Notes: generated by a model from the sequence alone, not told the origin. 64,000 bases of DNA from CALZFJ01 sp964459845 (GCA_964459845.1 CAYWOC010000006.1:18432-82431), one strand, 5' to 3'. Shown: positions 46,083 to 55,706, counted from the stretch's first letter. Made by a program: numbers and translations.

Positions 46083-46204
46083 TTTCTCTGCCCGCTCCCC
46101 AAATCATATATCTGCATTTTAACCAAAGAATTGTATTTTTATTTTTCTCCGACAGAAAGGTATAGTCGATAGCGGTCACAGCTCATTTGTTATAAATAGC
46201 AAAA

Positions 46205-46228
46205 AGCCCCACTCTTTCGAGCAGGGCT
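46205..46228 (-). terminator. Terminator of the OmpA barrel gene
   Basis: AGCCCCACTC (46205-46214) with GAGCAGGGCT (46219-46228), about 8 of 10 paired plus G-U; on the minus strand TTTTTGC follows. Confidence 0.75.
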
Positions 46229-46269
46229 ATATCATTTAACTCTTTTATTATCTCAGATAAGTATTGCTT

Positions 46270-47451
46270 TTACTTAACATTGATTGTAGCAGCACGGTCA
46301 AGTGAAGCAGACTTAGCTCCATAGTTAGTCAAGTTGCCGTTGCCTGTAGCAGTTGAGATGCGATCAGCACTTACACCGTTCTTAACCAAGTATTTCTTAA
46401 CGTTGTTAGCACGAGCGTTACGGAGACGGTCGTTCACCTTGTTCGAGCCTGTGTAGTTATCAGCCCAACCAGTTACAGTGTAATTGTCGTTAGTGTCCTT
46501 CATAACGTTAGCAACAGCCTTAGCAACCTTGCCTTGAACGCCTTGAACCTTAGAAGAACCAATTGGGAAATAGATAGTAGCAAGAGGTGCATTAGTATCA
46601 GCAGCCTTAGTCTCAGTAGGCTTTGAATCCATACACTCGCGAAGTTGCTGCTCAAGAGAAGCAATCTTAGCGTCAGCAGCTTGCAAACGTGCTACAAGAG
46701 CATCACCCTCAGCATCAGTATATTTGTATGTTGGGCATACTGGTACGATAGGAGCTTTCCATTCGCTCTTCTTGAACTTGTATGTGAAACCGATAAGAGC
46801 TGCTATTGATTGAGACATTGTGTTGCGCTCGCTGTCCATCTGATCTGCGCCATAACGAATATCAAGCAACAAATCTACACGCTTTGAAACAGCGAATGAG
46901 TTCAACAAACCTACACGAACACCCAAATTCTTAGGAGCGACTTTCTTCAAGCCATCTTGGTCAGCATAAGGCACGTTCACCATTACACCACCATAAAGAG
47001 ATGCGTTATACACACGATTTGGCTTGTAACCACACCACCAGTTAGTAAGGTTCAACAATACGTCACCACCGAAATTGAATTTATAGAACACTTCGTGATT
47101 GAATGTGTTGTCGCCACATGCTGGAGTGTTCTGCATATAGTGACTTGTAGCGTCAGCAGCACCTTTGTAACGAGCGAAACCGAATGAAGTGCGAAGACCG
47201 ATGATTGGGGAGAACCATTTGCCGATGTTCAATTCCACTTGTGGCTGGATTCTCTTAGCGAACTTTTCCTTAGTGTCGTTTGGAGTCATCAATAGGTTAG
47301 CTCCACCTTCGATTTGCATAAACCAGTTGTCTGAGAATTTGTTGAATGTATAACCTTGTGCAGGGTCTTCAACATAGGTCACCTCTTGTGCTTTAACAGC
47401 AGAAGGCACCAACATTGCGCATAGTAGCGCAGCTAATGTAAACTTCTTCAT
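46270..47451 (-). CDS. Outer-membrane OmpA-family barrel protein
   Basis: A 393-residue major outer-membrane protein. The signal peptide ends near VKAQ (residue 22). Residues about 40-230 alternate hydrophobic and polar residues with many aromatic ends, as in an eight-stranded barrel. A linker (residues about 245-285, with ALVARLQAADAKIASLEQQL) is a short coiled coil, and the C-terminal OmpA domain (ATIYFPIGSSKVQG, then NDRLRNARANNVKKYLVKNG) binds peptidoglycan. It resembles the Omp40/41-like proteins of Bacteroidales. The gene lies downstream of the tkt hairpin, whose arm carries a TATATTTG promoter box. Confidence 0.93.
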   Translation of the reverse strand: MKKFTLAALLCAMLVPSAVKAQEVTYVEDPAQGYTFNKFSDNWFMQIEGGANLLMTPNDTKEKFAKRIQPQVELNIGKWFSPIIGLRTSFGFARYKGAADATSHYMQNTPACGDNTFNHEVFYKFNFGGDVLLNLTNWWCGYKPNRVYNASLYGGVMVNVPYADQDGLKKVAPKNLGVRVGLLNSFAVSKRVDLLLDIRYGADQMDSERNTMSQSIAALIGFTYKFKKSEWKAPIVPVCPTYKYTDAEGDALVARLQAADAKIASLEQQLRECMDSKPTETKAADTNAPLATIYFPIGSSKVQGVQGKVAKAVANVMKDTNDNYTVTGWADNYTGSNKVNDRLRNARANNVKKYLVKNGVSADRISTATGNGNLTNYGAKSASLDRAATINVK

Positions 47452-47526
47452 AGACCAAATAAATTTTAAAACAAACTTTTTTATTAATATATATTTATAG
47501 ATATTTTTCTTCCTTTTCTCAAAAGC

Positions 47527-47573
47527 AGTGCAAATATAAGCATATTTTACAAAAATATACTCATATTTGCACT
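47527..47573 (-). terminator. 22-bp hairpin between tkt and the OmpA gene
   Basis: Two 22-base arms (47527-47548 and 47552-47573) with a 3-base loop; 20 of 22 positions are complementary in DNA, and both mismatches (47538 with 47562, 47541 with 47559) become U-G or G-U pairs in RNA read from the minus strand but A-C or C-A in plus-strand RNA. It therefore probably folds in the minus-strand transcript of tkt. The same segment carries the TATATTTG promoter box of the downstream OmpA gene (minus strand, 47538-47531). Confidence 0.7.
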
Positions 47574-47591
47574 AAAAACTTAAATTTTGTA

Positions 47592-49622
47592 CTATCTATT
47601 TATATATTTCTTTATTTCCTTTGAAATATTCTCGGCTGTATATCCGAATTTTTCATCAAGCACAGTGTATGGTGCCGAAGCTCCGAAACGCTCCATTCCA
47701 TAAATCTTAGCATCACCGCCAAGGATTGGATAGAACACTGATGGCAGCCCTGCCGTCAATCCGAATACCGGCTTACCTTCCGGAATAACCGACTTTTTGT
47801 ATTCTTCGCTTTGGCAACGGAACAGTCCGACCGACGGGACAGAAACTATACGGCAATTTATGCCTTCCTCTTTCAGTATTTGCGACGCAGAATACAATGT
47901 CGATACTTCAGAGCCATTGCCCACAAGGATGACATCTGGATTCTCCATATCATATACCACATAACCGCCCTTCTGCATCTTAAGCGCATCGGCATAACGG
48001 TCGCCACTCTGCGATGGTATATCTTTCACATCCTGGCGCGAAAGGATCAATGCCGTAGGCGCATTCACATTCTCCATAGCCATTTTCCAAGCCACAGTAG
48101 CCTCGGCACTGTCGGCTGGACGAAGCACAAGCACGCTGTTCACACCCTCGTCATTCTTGATTTCTTCAAGAAGACGAATCTGAGCCTCCTGCTCTATCGG
48201 TTCGTGAGTAGGTCCATCTTCGCCCACACGGAATGCATCGTGTGTCCACACGAACTTCACAGGAAGTTTCATGAGAGCCGACATTCTAACCGCCGGCTTC
48301 ATATAATCAGAGAACACAAAGAATGTGCCGCAAGCTGCTTGCATTGCGCCATGAAGTATGATACCGTTCATTATTGCACACATAGTCAATTCAGCCACAC
48401 CGGCATGAAGGAACGCTCCGCTGAAATCATGTGGCTTCAATGCACCAGTCTTCTTCAAGAAAGCATCGGTCTTATCGCTGTTTGCCAAGTCGGCTGAAGA
48501 CACAATCATATTGCCCACTTTCTCGCCAAGGACTGAAAGCACGTCAGCCGAAGCTGTGCGTGTAGCCACATTTGGCTTATGCTGTATGGCAGCATAGTCA
48601 ATCTCTGGCATCTTGCCTTCTATATATCCCTTAAATTCTTTCCACAATTCAGGATTTTCTTTCTTCCATGCCTCTTGCGCAGCCTTGCGTTCTGCTACTA
48701 TTTCTTTTAGTTCAGCTTTACGCTTTGCATACAATTCAGCCACATCATCCCACACAATCCACGGATTCTCAGGATTTCCGCCAAGATGCTCTATTGTCTT
48801 CTCATAACTTGCTCCAGATTTGCTCAATGGGCAACCATGAGTGCTACACTGTCCCTCAAAGTTCTTTCCGTCGGCTGTCACGCATCCGCGTCCCATAATT
48901 GTCTTTCCTATAATCAGAGTCGGGCGTTCCTTTTCAGCTTGCGCAGCTTCAATCGATTCAGATATTGCCTTAGGGTCAGATCCGTCGATAGTCATGACAT
49001 TCCAGTTCCACGCTTTATATTTTGCGGCAGTGTCTTCAAGCGACACTTCATCGCAGTCGGTGGAAAGCTGCACATCATTACTGTCGTAGAACATTATCAA
49101 GTTATTTAGTCCAAGAAAACCGGCAATGCGTCCAGCTCCTTGAGAGATTTCCTCTTGAATACCACCATCCGAGATGAATACATAGGTTTTGTGCGCCCAA
49201 ACTTCGCTGAAGCGAGCCGCCAAGAAACGCTCAGCAATAGCGGCACCTATACCCATCACATGACCTTGGCCAAGCGGTCCCGACGTATTCTCGATTCCAC
49301 GCATCTGGTCTTTCTCTGGATGCCCCGGAGTGACGCTGCCCCATTGACGGAATTGCTTAAGCTCATCAATAGTGTATTTGCCAGTCATCGCCAACACTGA
49401 ATACAGCATAGGCGACATGTGTCCGGGGTCAAGGAAAAAACGGTCACGGGCAATCCACATAGGATCGTCCGGATCATTAACGATATATTTTGAATAAAGC
49501 ACATTGACAAAATCGGCTCCACCCATAGAACCACCAGGATGTCCCGATTTCGCTTTTTCAACCATGGCTGCAGTCAAAATTCTAATATTGTCAGCTGCCC
49601 TATCAAATATATTCTTTTGCAT
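47592..49622 (-). CDS. tkt: Transketolase
   Basis: A 676-residue thiamine-diphosphate enzyme that moves two-carbon units between sugar phosphates in the non-oxidative pentose phosphate pathway. Seen: the N-terminal KAKSGHPGGSMGGADFVNVL, VTPGHPEKDQMRGIENTSGP, FISDGGIQEEISQG in the cofactor motif, and FRVGEDGPTHEPIEQE in the second domain, with a normal C-terminal domain. Length and motif order match bacterial transketolase. It is followed by a 22-bp hairpin before the OmpA gene. Confidence 0.96.
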   Translation of the reverse strand: MQKNIFDRAADNIRILTAAMVEKAKSGHPGGSMGGADFVNVLYSKYIVNDPDDPMWIARDRFFLDPGHMSPMLYSVLAMTGKYTIDELKQFRQWGSVTPGHPEKDQMRGIENTSGPLGQGHVMGIGAAIAERFLAARFSEVWAHKTYVFISDGGIQEEISQGAGRIAGFLGLNNLIMFYDSNDVQLSTDCDEVSLEDTAAKYKAWNWNVMTIDGSDPKAISESIEAAQAEKERPTLIIGKTIMGRGCVTADGKNFEGQCSTHGCPLSKSGASYEKTIEHLGGNPENPWIVWDDVAELYAKRKAELKEIVAERKAAQEAWKKENPELWKEFKGYIEGKMPEIDYAAIQHKPNVATRTASADVLSVLGEKVGNMIVSSADLANSDKTDAFLKKTGALKPHDFSGAFLHAGVAELTMCAIMNGIILHGAMQAACGTFFVFSDYMKPAVRMSALMKLPVKFVWTHDAFRVGEDGPTHEPIEQEAQIRLLEEIKNDEGVNSVLVLRPADSAEATVAWKMAMENVNAPTALILSRQDVKDIPSQSGDRYADALKMQKGGYVVYDMENPDVILVGNGSEVSTLYSASQILKEEGINCRIVSVPSVGLFRCQSEEYKKSVIPEGKPVFGLTAGLPSVFYPILGGDAKIYGMERFGASAPYTVLDEKFGYTAENISKEIKKYINR

Positions 49623-49811
49623 AATTATTTTGTTTAACTATAGTTTTTGAATTGTTTCACGAAGATAGCACAAAAGTTTGTCATAAACAAGTTATATACC
49701 CATTTTTACACATCCATCTTGAAACGCATAGCATTATATGCCACAAAAACAATCACATCTTCAATATCTTAAACAAGGCATCCTCCACTTTTGTTCTATC
49801 TGCCCAAAAGA

Positions 49812-49849
49812 CAAGTGCGTGGACTTTTTCAATCAAGCCCACGCACTTG
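49812..49849 (-). terminator. Terminator of the sugar-transporter gene
   Basis: An 11-bp perfect stem, CAAGTGCGTGG (49812-49822) with CCACGCACTTG (49839-49849), 16-base loop; on the minus strand TCTTTTG follows. Confidence 0.8.
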
Positions 49850-49877
49850 CGTATTTTCATTCTCTTTTCAAGGAATT

Positions 49878-51167
49878 TTATTCCGCTTTCTTAAAGCGGC
49901 TGCCCACAAGCGCATAGAACAACAAGTATGCGACAAGAGCAAATATCAGCCAGAAACTGTTCAGATATCCTACACTTCCAGCGATTGCACTTTGAATGAG
50001 TGGCAAAATTCCACCACCGCACACCATGACCATAAACATGCCTGATGCCACTTGCGTGTATTTACCAAGCCCACTTACTGAGAGGTTGAAAATCACACCC
50101 CACATAACAGATGTGCATAATCCGCAAAGTATGAGAAGCAATACATTGATTGGCAATTCTGTCATTATGAACTCAAATCCCGCACTCTTTTCAAATCCAG
50201 GGACAGACACCAAAATCGACTCTGGCAACATAATTGCGCCAACGACCAATGCCAATGCCACTACTGAAACGAATGTCAGCATCGCTCTCGGCGACACATT
50301 TCCGCCAAAAGCGCCTCCAAGCAGACGACCAAAGAGCATGAACAGCCAGTACATACCTACAATTGCTCCCGCCACCGACATAGGCACAGCAAGAGTGCTG
50401 TCTTCGGCTGTCATATATTGCAAAGCTAAGTTTGAGATACCTACCTCAATTCCCACATAACAGAAGATTGCCAAAACGCCAAGGGTGAAATTCATGTGCT
50501 TGAACGCGCCTGAAGCCTTTATCTGCTCTTGCTCAGCTCCAAGTGTAGGTGATTCTGGCAATTTTGAGAAGAATATCACAAGGAATGCCAATGCGAAAAT
50601 GCCCATAGCAAGATAGAAAACCGGATTTGCATCGGCTATGCTTGTTGCCACATTTCCCATAAGCAGACCTACGACAGTAGGAGCCAATGTCGCTCCAAGA
50701 GAGTTGCAGCTTCCACCGAATTGCACAAGCTGATTGCCCTGATTTTCATCTTTGCCAAGGCTGTTGAGCATTGGATTCACCACTGTGTTAAGAAGGCACA
50801 TAGAGAAGCCAGAGACAAACGCACCTATCAAATAGACGATTACAGCAGGACTGTCGGCTTCAATAAATCCAGATAGATATGACACCAACACACCCGTGAA
50901 TCCTATTGTCACTGCCACCAATGATGTCACACGATAGCCTTTTTTCTGCAACAACATTCCGGCCGGTAAGCCCATGAACGCATAAGCAATGAAATTGGCA
51001 AATGTAGGCAACTGCGACATAAATGCAGAACCTGCCGATTTAGCTTTTATCACACTTCCAAGAGGGTTTTGATAGCCTGTAACGAAAGCTATCATAAAGA
51101 AAAGAGCAAACATTATAGCTATAGGAAGCACATAGCTCTGCCCTTTCTGTACACTTTTTGTTTCCAT
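49878..51167 (-). CDS. MFS sugar transporter (FucP/GluP-like)
   Basis: A 429-residue polytopic transporter with about twelve hydrophobic helices in two halves, of the FucP/GluP-like sugar-proton symporter branch of the major facilitator superfamily. Seen: FFMIAFVTGYQNPLGSVIKA in helix 1, the PAGMLLQKKGYR motif between helices 2 and 3, and GGSCNSLGATLAPTVVG in the middle. It probably imports a hexose across the inner membrane. It stands alone, with a terminator after it and no sugar-catabolic partner beside it, so the substrate is unknown. Confidence 0.88.
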   Translation of the reverse strand: METKSVQKGQSYVLPIAIMFALFFMIAFVTGYQNPLGSVIKAKSAGSAFMSQLPTFANFIAYAFMGLPAGMLLQKKGYRVTSLVAVTIGFTGVLVSYLSGFIEADSPAVIVYLIGAFVSGFSMCLLNTVVNPMLNSLGKDENQGNQLVQFGGSCNSLGATLAPTVVGLLMGNVATSIADANPVFYLAMGIFALAFLVIFFSKLPESPTLGAEQEQIKASGAFKHMNFTLGVLAIFCYVGIEVGISNLALQYMTAEDSTLAVPMSVAGAIVGMYWLFMLFGRLLGGAFGGNVSPRAMLTFVSVVALALVVGAIMLPESILVSVPGFEKSAGFEFIMTELPINVLLLILCGLCTSVMWGVIFNLSVSGLGKYTQVASGMFMVMVCGGGILPLIQSAIAGSVGYLNSFWLIFALVAYLLFYALVGSRFKKAE

Positions 51168-51286
51168 TTTGGTTTTAAAGTTGGTTTATTGTTAATTTAT
51201 TTTTTGCTTTGTTTCAATTCGAGCGTAAATTTACACTCAATTTATATATTATAACGAATATTTGGTTATAAAAATTGTCATTTTCG

Positions 51287-51961
51287 TCAATATTCACGCT
51301 GTCCGAAAATCGATGTGCCTATTCTCACGAGTGTGGAGCCCTCTTCAATGGCTATGTGATAGTCATCGCTCATCCCCATACTTATCTCCGAGAAATAATC
51401 AAGCCCGACAAAACAGCGGCTCTTCAATACATCGAATGTTGATTTTATGGATTTGAACTCTTTGCGCACCTCTTCCTCGTCATCGGTATTTGTAGCCATG
51501 CCCATAACGCCACACACACGCACATTCCTTAGTTCGGCAACCGTTCCGCTTTCAACGAGTTCCACACATTCATCGGGAGTCATGCCAAATTTCGTCTCTT
51601 CTTTAGCCACATGAAGCTGAAGCAACACATCCACCACTCTGCCGATTCTTTTAGCCTCATCGTTTATGCAACTCAGGAGTTTTGCACTATCTACACTGTG
51701 AAACAATGTGACGTAAGGCACAAGCGCGCGCACCTTGTTTGTCTGAAGATGTCCTATAAAATGCCATTCCACATCGGCAGACATCGCTGAGTGCTTCACT
51801 TGAATCTCTTGCGCACGGCTCTCACCGAAGATTCGCTGCCCGGCAGCATATGCCTCTCTCAGAGCCTCCACAGGATGAAATTTTGAAACGGCAACGAGCT
51901 TTACCCCACAGGGAAGCTCGTCACTTATTCTTTTTATATTTCCTTTTATATCCGTTGTCAT
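51287..51961 (-). CDS. YggS-family PLP-binding protein
   Basis: A 224-residue PLP-homeostasis protein of the YggS/PROSC family. The PLP lysine is in LVAVSKFHPVEALREAY (about Lys27), and the C-terminus has the family's FSEISMGMSDDYHIAIEEGS and VRIGTSIFGQREY. The frame is open for 14 more codons upstream, but ATG 51961 comes 7 bases after the stop of the DUF4494 gene, a natural operon spacing. Length is normal for the family. Confidence 0.94.
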   Translation of the reverse strand: MTTDIKGNIKRISDELPCGVKLVAVSKFHPVEALREAYAAGQRIFGESRAQEIQVKHSAMSADVEWHFIGHLQTNKVRALVPYVTLFHSVDSAKLLSCINDEAKRIGRVVDVLLQLHVAKEETKFGMTPDECVELVESGTVAELRNVRVCGVMGMATNTDDEEEVRKEFKSIKSTFDVLKSRCFVGLDYFSEISMGMSDDYHIAIEEGSTLVRIGTSIFGQREY

Positions 51962-51968
51962 ATCCAGC

Positions 51969-52427
51969 TTATGCTTTTTCTCCTTCTTGCTTGATGTCGC
52001 CAAGTTTCACCGGGAAAACGTCCATAAGTGGAGTCTCGTTGATAGCTGCGATTTCAAAATCCGCCATCGTCCCTTTCATTCCTTCCATAAAGTTGTCAAG
52101 TGCTTTTTGGAAATCAGATGCTTGTACAAGCGTCAGGACTGATGTCTTTTTCTCCACAGCAGTTTTCTCATCTACGGTTATGATATTGTATTTCACCTTA
52201 TACCACTTGTCGCCAGTCTCGTCATAGAACACTTCACTAAGTTTCTCGCGCTTAACTGCCGACACTGTAAAATCTCCCGATATAAATGGAGCCATCTCCT
52301 CTGTGATGCGTGCCTCAGCTTCTGTAAACGACAATGCATCCACCAAATAAGGTTCTGTCACGGTCTTCTGCATTCCTGTTTCAAGCATTTTAGCATATCT
52401 CACTTTACATTCAAACCAATTTGCCAT
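51969..52427 (-). CDS. DUF4494 protein
   Basis: A 152-residue cytosolic protein of the Bacteroidetes DUF4494 family, recognised by the start MANWFECKVRYAKMLETGMQ and the alternating pattern of TEPYLVDALSFTEAEARITE, SAVKREKLSEVFYDETGDKW and the acidic C-terminus. Function unknown. It lies immediately upstream of yggS in the same unit, which is the only hint of its role (cofactor homeostasis), and a weak one. Confidence 0.85.
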   Translation of the reverse strand: MANWFECKVRYAKMLETGMQKTVTEPYLVDALSFTEAEARITEEMAPFISGDFTVSAVKREKLSEVFYDETGDKWYKVKYNIITVDEKTAVEKKTSVLTLVQASDFQKALDNFMEGMKGTMADFEIAAINETPLMDVFPVKLGDIKQEGEKA

Positions 52428-52505
52428 TTTTCTTTCTTTATTATTTTTTGCACCTACAAATTTAGCTATTTTTCTCCGAGCGACATCAAAATCGATTGCA
52501 TTTTT

Positions 52506-52536
52506 TTTGACAATTCATTTTTTTACGATATTTTTG
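52506..52536 (+). promoter_or_regulatory. Promoter of the cydA operon
   Basis: TTTG (52506-52509), 19 bases, TATTTTTG (52529-52536): a complete match to the Bacteroidetes promoter. Transcription would start about 80 bases before the DUF4492 start at 52625. Confidence 0.7.
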
Positions 52537-52624
52537 TAATGTTTTAAGGAGTTATCCTTGGAACGGAAAACATACATAAACCACTACTTTATTTACATTA
52601 ATTATTTATACCAAGCAATTACTT

Positions 52625-52837
52625 ATGGCTATCCTTAATCGCATAATAGACTTATATGTCGATGGTTTCAAGAATATGACCATCGGCAAGGCTTTGTGGG
52701 CAATCATCTTGATCAAGCTTTTCATCATGTTTGCCATCCTGAAGGTGTTTTTCTTCCCCGACCTGCTGTCGTCCAAGTTCACCAACGATGAAGACAGGGC
52801 ACAATATGTACGCACGGAATTGATAAACGACAAATAG
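52625..52837 (+). CDS. DUF4492 small membrane protein upstream of cydA
   Basis: A 70-residue protein with a basic-amphipathic start (MAILNRIIDLYVDGFKNMTI) and one hydrophobic helix (GKALWAIILIKLFIMFAILK), family DUF4492. Genes of this family commonly lie just before cydA in Bacteroidetes, so it is likely an accessory subunit or assembly factor of cytochrome bd, comparable in place to the short subunits CydX/CydH of other bacteria; this is inferred from position. It is first in the operon after a near-perfect promoter and 61 bases before cydA. Confidence 0.88.
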   Translation: MAILNRIIDLYVDGFKNMTIGKALWAIILIKLFIMFAILKVFFFPDLLSSKFTNDEDRAQYVRTELINDK

Positions 52838-52898
52838 ACTACTCATTTTTTTTTCAAAATATCATAGTTTAACCTTTATAATTTCAACCATTAATTTT

Positions 52899-54470
52899 AT
52901 GAACGATTTAGCATCATTAATCGACTGGTCGAGAGCGCAATTTGCATTGACTGCCATGTATCATTGGCTGTTTGTTCCGCTCACATTAGGGCTTTCTGTC
53001 ATAGTTGCCATAATGGAAACTATCTATTTCAAGACACACGACACGAAATGGCTCGCAACAACTAAATTTTGGATGACTCTCTTCGGCATCAATTTTGCTG
53101 TAGGTGTAGCCACTGGAATCATCCTTGAATTTGAGTTTGGCACCAATTGGTCTAACTACAGTTGGTTTGTGGGCGACATATTCGGCGCGCCACTCGCAAT
53201 CGAGGGGATTCTGGCATTCTTCATGGAATCTACTTTTATAGCCGTGATGTTCTTCGGCTGGAAAAAAGTATCTCCACAATTTCATTTGGCATCAATTTGG
53301 CTCACTTCTTTGGGCGCCACCATTTCCGCTTTGTGGATTCTTGTGGCAAACTCTTGGATGCAGCATCCTGTGGGCATGGAGTTCGACCCCGACCAAATGA
53401 GAAATGTGATGAACGACTTTTGGGCACTGGTATTCTCGCCGGTAGCCATCAACAAGTTTATCCACACCGTGCTGAGCGGATGGACACTCGGCGGTGTGTT
53501 TGTCATTGGAGTCAGCGCATGGCTGCTCTACAAGCGTCGCAATGTGCCTATGGCCCTGCGCAGCATTAAAGTCGCAGGATGGGTCGGGCTTGCAGGCATT
53601 GTAATCACAATCGGCTCTGGCGATGGCTCTGCGAAAGTAGTGGCTCGCGTGCAGCCCATGAAACTTGCCGCCATGGAGGGCCTATATCACGGCTCTTGTG
53701 GACAAGAAATATCGGCATTCGGCATTCTCAACCCTGATAAACGCTTTGACAACAACGAGCCTGAGTTTCTCTTCAACATATCAATACCAAAAGGCCTTTC
53801 ATTCCTTGCTACCGGCAATACTGACGCTTTCGTGCCGGGTGTTGCCGACCTCATAAACGGTGTCGAGCTGACCCAATCGGGCGACACGCTTAAGCTTCTG
53901 TCGTACGCTGAACGCATTGAGCGAGGATGCCTTGCCCACGATGCGCTGCGCAATTTCGATAAAGCAAAGTCGGCTGGCGACTCTGATGCGATGAGCAATG
54001 CCAAAACCGACTTACAGAACAATTTTGAATACTTCGGATACGGCTATATTACAGATGTGAGTGAAACAATACCAAATGTGGCTATCGTTTATTATTCATT
54101 CCACATAATGGTCGCTCTCGGTTCATATTTCTTATTATTCTTCATTGTTGTCTTGTTTCTCGCATATAAGAAGTGGAATATTCTCACAAATAATAAGTTT
54201 TTGCAGCTTCTTGCCATTATTTCAATACCTCTCGTGTGGATATGCAGCGAAGCTGGTTGGATTGTTGCCGAAGTAGGTCGCCAACCTTGGTGCATCGAGG
54301 GTCTTTTGCCAAACTGCGCTGCCATTTCCAATATCCCGGCAAGCTCTGTTGTCACCACATTCTTTATCTTTGTCATAGTATTCACTGCGCTGCTCATTGC
54401 CGAGATACGCATAATGCTTAAACAGATTTCCAAGAAATCAAAAGAAGACTTGGACAACTCTAATTTATAA
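52899..54470 (+). CDS. cydA: Cytochrome bd quinol oxidase subunit I
   Basis: A 523-residue membrane subunit with nine or so helices that oxidises quinol and reduces oxygen to water with high affinity. Heme ligand region seen at MYHWLFVPLTLGLSV (His22) and INKFIHTVLSG; LEFEFGTNW carries the conserved glutamate-containing motif. The quinol (Q) loop after QPMKLAAMEGLYHG is of modest length with an insert of about 100 residues up to VSETIPNVAIVYYS. The end has VGRQPWCIEGLLP. It supports oxygen scavenging in an otherwise anaerobic organism. Operon with DUF4492 and cydB. Confidence 0.96.
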   Translation: MNDLASLIDWSRAQFALTAMYHWLFVPLTLGLSVIVAIMETIYFKTHDTKWLATTKFWMTLFGINFAVGVATGIILEFEFGTNWSNYSWFVGDIFGAPLAIEGILAFFMESTFIAVMFFGWKKVSPQFHLASIWLTSLGATISALWILVANSWMQHPVGMEFDPDQMRNVMNDFWALVFSPVAINKFIHTVLSGWTLGGVFVIGVSAWLLYKRRNVPMALRSIKVAGWVGLAGIVITIGSGDGSAKVVARVQPMKLAAMEGLYHGSCGQEISAFGILNPDKRFDNNEPEFLFNISIPKGLSFLATGNTDAFVPGVADLINGVELTQSGDTLKLLSYAERIERGCLAHDALRNFDKAKSAGDSDAMSNAKTDLQNNFEYFGYGYITDVSETIPNVAIVYYSFHIMVALGSYFLLFFIVVLFLAYKKWNILTNNKFLQLLAIISIPLVWICSEAGWIVAEVGRQPWCIEGLLPNCAAISNIPASSVVTTFFIFVIVFTALLIAEIRIMLKQISKKSKEDLDNSNL

Positions 54471-54500
54471 TTTTTCCATAACTTAAACTGATTCTAAAAT

Positions 54501-55637
54501 ATGTTTACAATAGATTTCTTCCAATCATACTGGTGGTTTCTGATTTCAGTATTGGGAGCCGTACTCGTATTTCTGTTATTCATACAAGGAGGACAGACGC
54601 TGCTGCTTGAAGCCCGCAATGAGATTGACCGCACGATGATGGTCAATGCCCTCGGCCGAAAATGGGAATTGTCATTCACCACATTAGTCGTGTTTGGCGG
54701 AGCCTTCTTTGCTTCATTCCCATTGTTTTATTCCACGAGTTTCGGTGGAGCCTACTGGCTTTGGATACTTATTCTTCTCGGATTTATTCTGCAAGCAGTG
54801 TCTTATGAGTTCCGCAGCAAGAGCGGCAACATATTCGGCAAACGCACCTATGATGTGTTTCTCGCCATCAATGGAGTGCTGGCATGCACTCTGCTCGGAG
54901 TGGCAGTATCGACATTCTTCTTTGGGGCGGAGTTTAGCATACAGAAGCAAAACCTGCTCAACAGTTCCGCTCCAGTCATATCTTCATGGGTGCCTACGCA
55001 TGGACTTGAAGCTATAGCAAGCAAAAATATAATCTTAGGAGTGGCTGTTCTTATGCTTGCCCGCACGCAAGCCTCATTGTTCTTTATCAAGACTATCGAT
55101 GGAGGCATCGTTTTGAGCGAGCGTCTGAAGCTCAATGTGATGCGTGACGGCATAACCTTTGCTATTTTCTTCGTCGCATTCCTGATTATGCTTCTTTTGG
55201 CCGACGGTTATCAGACGACAACTAAAGGCATTGAAATTGCAGAATACAAGTATCTTCATAATTTCATCGATATGTGGTGGGTCGCTGTCATATTCCTTGC
55301 TGGTGTAGTGATGGTGCTTTATGCCATCATACGCACAGCATTCACTAAGGAATACAACAACGGAATATGGTTCAGCGGAATCGGTACCGTACTCGTGGTG
55401 TTGTCTCTGTTTTGGATAGCCGGATACAACAACACAGCCTATTATCCATCACTGATTGATGCACAAAGCTCACTCACAATAGCCAACAGCTCGTCAAGTG
55501 AATTTACTCTGCGTGCCATGAGCATCGTGTCGCTGCTTGTCCCGTTTGTCGCCGCCTACATCATATATGCTTGGCGCGCGCTGACAGCCAAAGCCATCAC
55601 TCCAAAAGAAATGGACAGCGGAGAGCATAAATATTGA
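54501..55637 (+). CDS. cydB: Cytochrome bd quinol oxidase subunit II
   Basis: A 378-residue second subunit with eight or more hydrophobic helices. The N-terminal FFQSYWWFLISVLGAVLVFLL followed by IQGGQTLLLEA is the CydB start; the later EWELSFTTLVVFGGAFFASFP-like region (KWELSFTTLVVFGGAFFA) matches the family. It starts 30 bases after cydA, giving a DUF4492-cydA-cydB operon that ends at the hairpin at 55664-55706. Confidence 0.95.
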   Translation: MFTIDFFQSYWWFLISVLGAVLVFLLFIQGGQTLLLEARNEIDRTMMVNALGRKWELSFTTLVVFGGAFFASFPLFYSTSFGGAYWLWILILLGFILQAVSYEFRSKSGNIFGKRTYDVFLAINGVLACTLLGVAVSTFFFGAEFSIQKQNLLNSSAPVISSWVPTHGLEAIASKNIILGVAVLMLARTQASLFFIKTIDGGIVLSERLKLNVMRDGITFAIFFVAFLIMLLLADGYQTTTKGIEIAEYKYLHNFIDMWWVAVIFLAGVVMVLYAIIRTAFTKEYNNGIWFSGIGTVLVVLSLFWIAGYNNTAYYPSLIDAQSSLTIANSSSSEFTLRAMSIVSLLVPFVAAYIIYAWRALTAKAITPKEMDSGEHKY

Positions 55638-55663
55638 TTTCTTTTTTTGGACAAAACATAAAT

Positions 55664-55706
55664 TAGGGCTAACTTCGCACTACCATTAGTGGGAAATTTA
55701 GCCCTA
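55664..55706 (+). terminator. Terminator of the cyd operon
   Basis: TAGGGCTAA (55664-55672) pairs with TTAGCCCTA (55698-55706), enclosing a second small stem CACTA/TAGTG, followed by TTTTATTTTT. Confidence 0.8.

Larger units (their letters stand above)
45953..46269. other. Intergenic region between two convergent genes
   Basis: About 320 bases with two hairpins (46044-46082 and 46205-46228), one for each convergent gene. Nothing else is visible in the AT-rich stretch between them. Confidence 0.5.

Noticed and set aside
47811..48497. 228-residue open frame antisense to tkt
   Set aside because: Translation is rich in His, Arg and Cys and has no domain; transketolase on the other strand is complete.
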